Positions 56,331 through 64,000 of a stretch of 64,000 bases of DNA are shown piece by piece (position 1 is the stretch's first letter; every line of letters starts with the position of its first letter). The notes under the pieces are model-generated. The model did no database searches, was not told the origin of the DNA, and was given only the letters and a program-made list of their open reading frames with translations. The stretch lies in assembly GCF_024323335.1 (NCBI RefSeq), contig NC_066581.1, positions 351,172,409-351,236,408 of the forward strand, given 5' to 3'. Source of the DNA: Lathyrus oleraceus (Eukaryota; Streptophyta; Magnoliopsida; Fabales; Fabaceae). Position numbers and translations under genes: made by a program.

Positions 56331-56774
56331 AAGAATCTCATTTGGTTTCAAGATACTGCTCTAGTATCCTCGGAGATCTTAGATACAATTGAGGTATCAT
56401 TCCCTTGTTGGAATATCTTGATGATATCATGTAAGAAACTGCTCCGTTTGATCCCCAGAGAATATCATGTTTTCTGTTCAAGACAATGTTCTGCTAATTT
56501 TCAAAAGTCTTAGATACCATTAAGGTATCACTCTATTGTTGGAATATCTCGATCATGGCATCCAAGATGTTGTCCCGATAATTCCCAGAGAGTCTTAATT
56601 GTTTTATTTTACCTTTCGATAACCTTTTCTTACTATATTTCTCACTGCATTTTGTTTTCGCATTTCTTCCTTACATTTCAAAGGACAAAATTTGAGTCTT
56701 TTAAGTATTTAATTATCTTCCATCGCGAATGTACGAAGACTGTTGTCATTCGTTATTTCTGATTCAAGGTAATT

Positions 56775-56787
56775 AAATAGGGGCAGT
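56775..56787 (+). other. Polypurine tract of E
   Basis: AAATAGGGGCAGT before TGTCATACC, identical to that of D. Confidence 0.8.
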
Positions 56788-59700
56788 TGTCATACCCCAA
56801 TTTTGTCCCTACCCCGATACAATTTTCATCTGATCCATGACCCTACTGCACATGCATACATTCATTATTTCTATAAAAAAAAATGGGTAACCGGTTACCC
56901 TGATTACCCAGACCAAAAACTAAATTTTTGGCCATTTTGGGACTGTGTAACCGGTTACCCTAATCAGGGTAACCGATTACACCTGTGCAGACATCAAAAA
57001 CAACTCTATTTTTTACCCAAAGGACCTTTTGGTTCACCCACTTCAACCTCTTTTCTTCCCCTATAAATAGAGCACTATCCTCACTCATTTTTCAAGCTTG
57101 AAAGCCACAAAACCTCTGTCCAAATCACCTTCAAGCTCTCTCTCTTTTCAACCTAAACCTTAACTCACCCAAACCTTCTTTTCTTCTTTGAACCACCCAA
57201 CCACCATGTAAAAATACACCATTTCCACACAACAACAACAGTAGAAAACTTCTAACCTTCACTTACATAATCATTCACCATCACCATATAAACATACACC
57301 TTCCTTCTTTTCCATTTTCCTACCACAACAACCATAGCCACCCTCTTCCAAGCTTTTTGTTTCATTCTCAAACCCAAACACAACAATAACCTAGTTTTGA
57401 CACCACACTCTTGGTAATATTTTGGACTCAAACTCTTTAATATTTTTTGGTTTTGTTTTATGTTTGAAAATGAGTTTTTACTCTTGGGTTGTATTTTGAG
57501 AGAAATTTGAGCCAACTTTGAGACAAGTGTTTTTGTTGGGTTTACACTCTTTTTCGGGATTTTTTTGCTCTTACTACTTTTTATCCACCATTTTCAATCA
57601 AACCTTGTTTCTTGTTATCATTTAATATTTATTGTTGACTTGTTGTTACATTTATGTGGTTGATGAGTTCTATTAGATCATGACCATGGTTGTTTAGAGT
57701 TGATTAAATCTTCAATACTTCAAACCTATTAATGGTTGATCAATAGATCATTCATGATACTTTGAGGCATTGATAGATTGCCTCTATTTCAACCATGCTT
57801 GGGTCATTTGATACATAGATGAAACCATTTCCTTTACATTGTTTCTTGTTATCATTTAATATTTATTGTTGACTTGTTATTACATTGATTTGGTTGATGA
57901 GATCTATTAAATCATGGCCAGGTTGTTTAGAGTTGATAAAACCTTCAATGTTTCAAACCTATTAATGATTGATCAATAGATCCTTCATGATACTTTGAGG
58001 CATTGATAGGTTGCCTCTATTTCAACCATGATTGGGTCATTTGATACATAAATGAAACCATTATCTTTATATTAACTTGTTATTCTATTTGCTTATTGTT
58101 ATTCTACTAACCACTAACTACTAATTCCTAACATTTATATTATTGCACTTTAATTCCTTGCAATTTATTTTATTGTTACTAACCATTAACTACTAACTTC
58201 TAACATTTATATCATTGCATTTTAATTCCTTGCAATTTATTTTATGTTCACTAACCATTATTATTGTGATATTACCATTCTTTATCTTGTGATTTACTTT
58301 TATGTCATTACCTTGTAATTTACATGCAAGTACTCATTATCATCATCATTTTACAAACTCATCATGCATGTTTATTTACTTGTTATTTATTTTATTGTCG
58401 TCATACATTAAAAATAACAAAAACATGATAAAATGATAAAGACCAAAAATATTCACTCCACTCTTAATCAACTTGGACTTAGAGGATTTCATCTTAGGAC
58501 CTTTGCTTGGAAGCCTTCCTTTACTCTTAGTGATACATTGCAAACACTTGGATTTTCATCCGTAACTTACATGCATGTTGTAAGAATGGCATCATGGCAC
58601 CACCTTAGAGGAACATGTTTGTAAGGCCATTATCCTTTGTTTAGCATAGGTCACTTTAGCACACAAAAGGCTTTCTCTTGGGCTACCTTACAATGAGACT
58701 CTTTATTTTCTTGTTGGTTATTTTGCATTCACGTTGCATAAGCTAAAATTCATAAGCAATCTCATTTCGAGACCATTTTCATAATTCAATTCATATGCAC
58801 ATTTAAATATAAATCTCGGTCAATATCGAGTGCACCTTTTCCAAATCAATTCAAAACACCCTTGTAAGTCGATCGCTTTTAAAGCATCGTCATCAACCTC
58901 ACATAGCTTACTCTTAGGCTTTCTTACAATGAGACCTATTCGATTTTTATCGAGTAGAAGAGCAATACACTAAATAAATTCACTTCATCCAAAACACAAA
59001 TTTAAAACCTCGATCCAACATCGATTATTCTTTATTAAAAAATAAACCTAATCACAATCAAATAATATTTCACTTAAGAATAAAAGAGGTCATGGTTTGG
59101 AATTTTCAACTCCTCTCCTTGATTATTTGAACACAAACTCTTGTACTCGATTAATCGAACAACCGTCATTTCTAATCCACCTAAGCACAAATAAACCGAA
59201 TTCTTTTACATTAAGGAATAAAAAGGGAGGTAACTTTGAGTCTTCAATTTTTTCTCCTCGATTATTTGAATACAAGTTCTCTTACTTGTTTAGTCAAATA
59301 GTTATTGTTCCTCTACAAATCTCCCAGCCCCGATTAAATCAAAATATTTTCACAATAAGTTGAATGAAAAAGGAGTTAACTTTAAGTTTTCAACTTCATT
59401 CCTCAATTGGTCGAATACGAGTTCTCTTACTCGGTCAGTCGAACAATTGTCATTTCTCTGCAAACATACAACTTAATCAAACCACTTTCATAACAAATTA
59501 TACAAAAAGGGAGATGGTCTTGAGTCTTCGATTCCTCTCCTAAAATGCTTAGATATGAGTTGTTTTACTCAGTCATTCAAGTATTTGCCGTTGATGCTAA
59601 AATACATCAATATTATACAACCTTATTTTCATAAATACTCAGATGAAACAGAGAGCGGTTTAGAGTCTTGTATTCCCTTTCTCGGTTATTATGATACGAG

Positions 59701-60414
59701 TTGATTTACTCGACTATCCGAGTAATCGTCATCCAACCAAAAACATCTCAACACATCAAACATATCTCTTTTCTCGCCCTCGTGCGATCGAAACCAATCA
59801 AAACATCCAACATATTAATCCAACTTGTCACCCCCGTGTGACCAAAACTCTTTTCAAAATAACACTGTTTAATCCTTTCTAACGCGCATAACAAACTAGT
59901 GCTTAAGCCTCCGCCGAGAGTAGACAAGCCAGCATTTAGCCTTTAAAATACGATCTAAACAGTTGTTCGTTAAAAGACACCAACCAACCGTAGTTCCCCG
60001 AACTACGAATGCTCTGGTTTCCTTATTTAAGGTTACGTAGGTAGGAGATTGCTGTATCTTCGCGAGCACACTAATAAAAAAACCTCCCCTTTCTCGTTTC
60101 TGAGGTTCTCATCCATTTCTATTCTCAATATTTTAACCCAAAGATAACAAACAAACATAAATTAACACTCGAAATGCAAATTAGAACTAAAAGGTTCCCG
60201 TTGAGTACAACGGACGTAAGGGGTGCTAATACCTTCCCCTTACGTAATCCACTCTCGAACCCAAATATGGTTGCGACGACCATTATTCCATTCTCCAAAG
60301 GTTTTATCGATATTTTCCTATTCCTTCATTGGGATAAATAAAGTTCGGTGCGACTCTGTTCGAACATAATTTTCCGCGACCATCGCGAGGGGTCGTATTT
60401 TTCGAGATGCGACA
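56788..60414 (+). repeat. 3' LTR of E, 3627 bp
   Basis: Partner of 37945-41579, with scattered substitutions and small indels. About 20 bp are missing in U3, removing one GTAACCGATTAC motif (present at 56887, 56947 and 56969). The hairpin CCGTTG-AGTA-CAACGG is at 60198-60213 and AATAAA at 60337-60342; the internal PBS-like site has lost a G (GGTGCGACTCTG). Ends GATGCGACA at 60414, joining gag of A on the opposite strand. Confidence 0.92.
57061..57070 (+). promoter_or_regulatory. TATA box in 3' LTR of E
   Basis: CTATAAATAG, identical to 38229-38238. Transcription from here would read through U5 into antisense gag of A. Confidence 0.75.
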
Positions 60415-60563
60415 GTAGCCACTTCAGAGGCAACAATCCTCACGGGAGGAATTGCAGGAGTTGGAGAAGCTTGACTTTGCGCAGCAAGGACTGACTCCAT
60501 CATTGCAGTCAGTCTGGAAATATCTTCCTTCAGGTCTCTGTTCTCTTGTTCGAGGTGTTCCAT
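60415..60563 (-). pseudogene. gag: Ogre gag start (element A), truncated by E
   Basis: From ATG at 60563: MEHLEQENRDLKEDISRLTA, then MESVLAAQSQASPTPAIPP, parallel to the gag start of F (MEHLEQENRDLWDEISRLAA). Homology stops at the E LTR. The frame is open upstream of the ATG as FEDKLTHRYNTRANHQKI, so the true coding start may be upstream or joined by splicing. Confidence 0.85.
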
Positions 60564-60913
60564 GATCTTCTGATGATTTGCTCGGGTGTTATACCGGTGC
60601 GTCAGCTTGTCTTCAAAATAAATGAAGAGCAAAGAGTTAGACCACTGATCAAGAGCTCTGAACAAAACCTTCTTATGCATATGATGCATGCAATGCTTGT
60701 GCGTATGATTTGTTTTTTATTAGAGGAACTTTATAGGGATCTATTTGCAAATGTTTGAAAAATATTGAACTTTTAAGACATATATGGAATACTCATAGAA
60801 ATATTATTTGGAAACTTTTTACACCAAAGAAGTAGTACAGTCTTGGTAACCAAATACAATACAAGAGAAAAGGAGAATAAACATCATATGGAGCCCTAAA
60901 AGCAATCTGAAGG
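60564..60913 (-). pseudogene. Leader and ORF1 tail of element A
   Basis: The leader (60564-60815) matches 1477-1704 of F in order, including the TTATGCATATGATGCATG block near 60672. From about 60820 to 60913 the minus strand aligns with the 3' end of F ORF1 (shared plus-strand block ATACAAGAGAAAAGGAGA). ORF1 is cut at 60913 by the copia LTR. Too short and diverged to translate with confidence. Confidence 0.6.
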
Positions 60914-61975
60914 TGAGAAAAACAAGAAAGGGGGGTTTGAATTGTTTGGAAAAATAAGCGCTTTTCAAAATGAAAATCACACAAGGATTTTATACTGGTT
61001 CGCTTATAACACAAAGCTACTCCAGTCCACCCGGCCAAGGTGATTTCGCCTTCAACAAGGACTTAATCCACTAATCTTGAAAGATTACAAACAACGCCTA
61101 AGAGAAAAATCTCTTAGTCCTCTCAAGTCTACGGACTACACTAAGTCACTTGAGGAAATCAACAAACAAAAGATGAAAGATAAATTGTAATCTAGAGTGC
61201 TTCTAAGAAAGCAAATATTACAGTATTAAGAACAAGAGTTTTTCACGTTATAAGCAAAAGCTTCGTGAAGATCTTAGAGAGAAGGAGTGTTTTTCTTGAC
61301 TTGGTGTTTCAGTATAATTTTGGCTTGTTGGCTTGCTGATTGTTCTCTCGTGTGTTACTGAAAGTTGATTTGCAATCCTTTATATAGATCAGTTGAAGTA
61401 GTAGTTGAAACTGGTGGATATTGAGATGAAGTTACGCCATCACATAATTAGCTAATGCAGGATGACTTTTTCTTCTTGAAAAGACTACTTACCACAAGTA
61501 GTATTTTCTTTATTGAGATTGGAGATTAACGTCTCTTTCTCAATTAGGAAATCCACTTGAAAATCTTTACTTGTCTTCAACGTTACTCTTTCATGATTAG
61601 CAAATCCATAATCAGAGTATTTGTATTTCTGGAGAACCTTGGAATCTTGCTTCTGATGTTGATCTAAATAGATTCTTCAGATAGCGTTGTTCAGAGTCAG
61701 AGGTTCTAGGACTTACTTCTTGTTCAGATGCTTCTGATACCTGTTGTTTAGTTCAGAGTTAGACTTTCTTGAGCTTGTTTCTACTTCAGAGCTTCTGATC
61801 ATTTGATAATATGCTTCTGATCTGATACTCTATCTGATGACATCATCAGATTTCTTACTTATTTCTTTAGAACCCTGCACACTTAGAAACTTTTCGTTAG
61901 GGTGCCATTTTTGGTTTCATCCTTTGTTATCATCAAAATCAAGGAATCTGTTGTAGAACAATTTTTGTTCTTACA
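60914..61975 (-). repeat. 3' LTR of copia element H, 1062 bp
   Basis: In sense starts TGTAAGAACAAAAATTG (61975) and ends TTGTTTTTCTCA (60914). A TATA box CTATATAAAGG lies at 61387-61377. CTTCTGA/TCAGAAG-type words recur between 61640 and 61860. No ORF. Confidence 0.85.
61377..61387 (-). promoter_or_regulatory. TATA box in LTR of H
   Basis: Minus-strand CTATATAAAGG about 590 bp from the LTR start. Confidence 0.6.
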
Positions 61976-62104
61976 ATCTCCCCCTTTTTGATGATGACAA
62001 AACAACTTAAATTAGCAGATGAAACATGAATAAAATTAGATCAGATAGACAGAAGCTCCCCCTGAGATAATGCTAGGGAGTTCAGAAGTTCTTACCAGAG
62101 TTTC
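61976..62104 (-). other. Polypurine tract and 3' UTR of H
   Basis: CAAAAAGGGGGAGAT (61990-61976) abuts the LTR; a second purine-rich GGGGGAGCTTC lies at about 62055-62065. The RT palm and RNase H genes expected on the upstream side are absent. Confidence 0.8.
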
Positions 62105-62515
62105 TTAAGTAAAGAGGTTTTTGACAACTTCTCCTTTCTCGTTCAGCTTGTTTCTGAAAACCCATCTGGTTCCAATGACATGAGTGCCTCTGGGTTTAGG
62201 AACGAGATCCCAGACATCATTCTTTGAGAATTGATCCAATTCTTCTTGCATAGCTGCCACCCAGTCGTTATCCTGAAGTGCTTCATCACAAGACATAGGC
62301 TCAATCAGAGACACTAGTCCCAGAGGAATATCTTCAGCAGTTCTGAAGGTAGATCTGGTTCTGACAGGTTCGTCCTTGTTTCCCAGAATCAAATCTTCAG
62401 ATACATTAATACGACTTTTGACTTTCTTTGGGATTTCTGGAGATTTTATTTCTTCAGAGTTCTGAGTGACAGTTGCTTCTGGAGTTTTATCAGATTCTAC
62501 AAGAGTGATTTCCAA
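62105..62515 (-). pseudogene. pol: Copia RT, N-terminal fragment (element H)
   Basis: Post-integrase linker rich in charged residues and then the start of copia reverse transcriptase: MSCDEALQDNDWVAAMQEEL, NDVWDLVPKPRGTHVIGTRW, VFRNKLNEKGEVVKN, after which the frame ends in an unrelated LFT and stop. The YVDD palm, connection and RNase H are deleted. The reading frame continues upstream past 62515 as HVRFDDKLDPEKSKLVEKFA, but the link to the integrase ORF is broken. Confidence 0.88.
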
Positions 62516-62571
62516 ATCTGCAAACTTTTCAACTAGCTTTGACTTTTCAGGGTCAAGCTTATCATCAAATC

Positions 62572-63777
62572 TTACATGATACCTTTCTGTGCTTTGGAAT
62601 CAAACTTGTTCAGATGTTCTTTAGTATTTAATATAAAGCAAGAGCATCCAAAAGGATGAAAATATGAGATGTTGGGTTTTCTTCCTTTACACAATTCATA
62701 GGGAGTCTTTTCTAGAATAGGTCTTATAGAGATTCTATTCTGAATGTAACACGCTGTATTTACAGCTTCTGCCCAAAAGTGCTTAGCTACATTAGTTTCA
62801 TTGATCATGGTTCTGGCCATCTCTTGGAGTGTCCTATTCTTCCTCTCTACAACTCCATTTTGTTGTGGATTTCTAGGGCAGGAGAAATCATGGGATATTC
62901 CATTAGAATCAAATAATTCTTCAAAATCTTTATTTTCAAATTCTCCACCATGATCACTTCTGACTCTAATAATTTTAGAGTCAAATTCTTTTTGCACTTT
63001 GGAACAGAAACTGGTGAATACAGAGTGAGACTCACTCTTGTGCTTTAGGAATTTTACCCATGTCCAGCGACTGTAATCATCAACAATGACTAGTCCATAC
63101 TTCTTTCCATTAACTGATGCTGTTTTCACAGGACCAAATAAGTCAATGTGAAGAAGCTCCAGAGGCTTAGAGGTAGAAACAACATTTTTCTTTTTAAAAG
63201 ATGTTTTTGAAAATTTTCCTTTCTGACAAGCTTCACACAGAGCATCTGAAGAAAACTTCAGTTTAGGTAGGCCTCTGACTAACTCGAGTTTAGTTAGCTG
63301 AGAAAGTTTCCTCATGCTAATGTGGCCCAAGCGTCTATGCCATACCCATTTCTCTTCGTGAACTGACATTAGACATTTAACATTTTGATCTTTTAAATCA
63401 GAAAGATTTATTTTGTAAATGTTGTTTTTCCTCTTGCCTGTGAAAAGGACAGAGCCATCGTTCTGATTAATGGCTTTACATGTTTTTTGATTGAAGATTA
63501 CATCATAACCGTTATCACTTAATTGACTTATGGATAACAAGTTATGCATTAATCCTTCTACATAAAGAACATCAGATATAGAGGGAAGAGTACCATTACC
63601 AATAGTTCCGGAGCCTCTGATCCTTCCTTTCTGATCTCCTCCGAAGCCTACAAATCCAGCGTCTTTAAGTTCCAGACTTTGGAACATAGACTTTCTTCCC
63701 GTCATGTGTCGCGAGCATCCAGAGTCCAGGTACCATGACTGGTGTCTGAACTTTGCTGCATAGGATATCTGCAACAT
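62572..63777 (-). pseudogene. pol: Copia protease and integrase (element H)
   Basis: 401-codon frame. Protease signature D18 in WYLDSGCSRHMTG; GAG_pre-integrase segment; integrase zinc finger H147, H152, C181, C184 (WHRRLGHIS ... CEACQKGK); catalytic D212 (HIDLFGP), D275 (RSDHGGEF) and E311 (NGVVERKNRT), with 35 residues between the last two. The frame ends early at FDSKAQKGIM, with about 20 residues missing before the next recognisable segment in another frame (HVRFDDKL), so a small deletion shifts the frame. Upstream, the gag-side linker is in a different frame. The integrase core looks intact. Confidence 0.92.
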
Positions 63778-64000
63778 AGATAATCTTATCTTTCGGTACC
63801 CAGAATCTCTTGGGTCCTTTTAGATTAGTTTTCCCAGAGTTTCTTATAACTTTGGGTCTTCTAGCATTTTTAAATTTGTGTTCTTGTGTGTGTGTGTAGT
63901 GATATGAAAAAGGAGATTTAATTTGATCACTTGTAGAAGTTTTATCTTCCTTAGGATCATACCCAATTCCCCTTTTATTGTTCTGACTTACTCCATAAAT
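63778..64000 (-). pseudogene. Copia gag-protease linker (element H), frameshifted
   Basis: In sense, one frame reads HKFKNARRPKVIRNSGKTNL then GPKRFWVPKDKIIYVADI, typical of the basic linker after the gag zinc knuckle. It is offset from the protease frame, and again from the more upstream frame across a (CA)n run at about 63886-63896. At least two frameshifts are likely. Confidence 0.6.

Larger units (their letters stand above)
55490..56774 (+). other. Copy E 3' region, part 2, with 178-bp array
   Basis: Resumes the E sequence after G. The marker AATATGAAGAGTCTCATTTC recurs at 55701, 55879, 56058 and 56235, so four units of 177-179 bp where D has two (37214, 37391). Outside the array D and E align closely up to the polypurine tract. 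No gene. Confidence 0.85.
32774..60414 (+). mobile_element. Gag-only Ogre-like tandem D/E, hosting G
   Basis: D (32774-37944): 3' part of gag plus 3' region, lacking its 5' end. Then a shared LTR (37945-41579), PBS, leader, full-length gag (42559-44103), 3' region (44104-47329 and 55490-56787) and the 3' LTR (56788-60414). E is thus LTR-gag-UTR-LTR with no protease, RT or integrase, while its PBS and polypurine tract are Ogre-like. D and E are near-identical where they overlap. The right flank is the gag of A; the left flank is the RT of A, so the insertion or later recombination removed the part of A between them. Confidence 0.85.
2477..60913 (-). mobile_element. Ogre element A, interrupted by B/C, D/E/G and H
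   Basis: Reading right to left (element sense): ORF1 tail and gag start (60913-60415), a gap where D/E lies and where most of gag, protease and the RT fingers/palm are missing, RT/RNase H remnants (32772-31503), integrase (31501-30191), a long 3' UTR (30190-27726 and 8457-7337), a purine tract and the 3' LTR (7336-2477). The 5' LTR and 5' part of ORF1 would lie beyond the copia insertion, outside the window. The left target-duplication candidate is aggca (2472-2476); its partner cannot be seen. That all pieces belong to one element is inferred from matching orientation and order. Confidence 0.75.
60914..64000 (-). mobile_element. Ty1/copia element H (SIRE/Maximus-like), 3' part
   Basis: 3' LTR, polypurine tract, truncated RT start, then integrase and protease, all on the minus strand; gag and the 5' LTR lie beyond the right edge. 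The protein and LTR style fit the SIRE/Maximus branch common in legumes. RT core and RNase H are deleted between 62105 and the polypurine tract. The outer flank is gaagg (60909-60913); its duplicate cannot be checked. Confidence 0.88.

Noticed and set aside
60318..60689. 123-residue frame spanning gag start and E LTR
   Set aside because: A junction artefact: the N-terminal part is Ogre gag, the rest antisense LTR sequence.

Overview
The window is plant nuclear DNA made entirely of nested LTR retrotransposons. I see no cellular protein gene, tRNA, rRNA or CRISPR. Two things point to a large legume genome, most likely tribe Fabeae (pea, vetch, faba bean, Lathyrus): several Ty3/gypsy elements of the Ogre/Tat type (LTRs of 3.6-4.9 kb, a primer site matching tRNA-Arg, an extra ORF before gag, a small intron before the reverse transcriptase, a repeat-rich 3' UTR), and their company with a chromodomain Ty3 element and a SIRE/Maximus-like Ty1/copia element. 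The species assignment is inference.

Layout, outermost first. F (1-2476, minus): decayed Ogre gag plus part of the upstream ORF1, running off the left edge. A (2477-60913, minus): an Ogre inserted in F ORF1, with its 3' LTR at 2477-7336, 3' UTR at 7337-8457 and 27726-30190, integrase at 30191-31501, RNase H/RT remnants at 31503-32772, then a gag start and ORF1 tail at 60415-60913. B: a solo Ogre LTR inserted in the 3' UTR of A (8458-10404 plus 25089-27725, target duplication ACTGG). C (10405-25088, minus): an internally deleted Ogre inside B, in a truncated tandem form. D/E (32774-60414, plus): a truncated tandem of a gag-only Ogre-like element inside A. G (47335-55489, plus): a very young chromovirus inside E, flanked by ATATT. 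H (60914-64000, minus): the 3' half of a copia element inside the ORF1 remnant of A.

G carries the only long intact ORF (1256 codons: gag, protease, RT, integrase, chromodomain). It lacks the RNase H region, yet its two LTRs look almost identical, so it probably moved with help from a relative. E encodes only gag (one nonsense codon) and would need pol from an autonomous Ogre. The other coding regions are broken by stops, frameshifts and deletions.

The most interesting signals are non-coding. (1) A hairpin with an invariant AGTA loop and fully covarying stems lies about 130 nt upstream of an AATAAA in the LTRs of otherwise dissimilar families. (2) A run of conserved stem-loops follows the coding region in A, C, D and E. 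(3) An inverted copy of the intron/pol junction sits in the 3' UTR of A and C. (4) Twelve ACGCGT palindromes lie within 277 bp of the G LTR. (5) Two independent LTR-internal-LTR tandems are present. (6) Satellite-like arrays differ in copy number between D and E.
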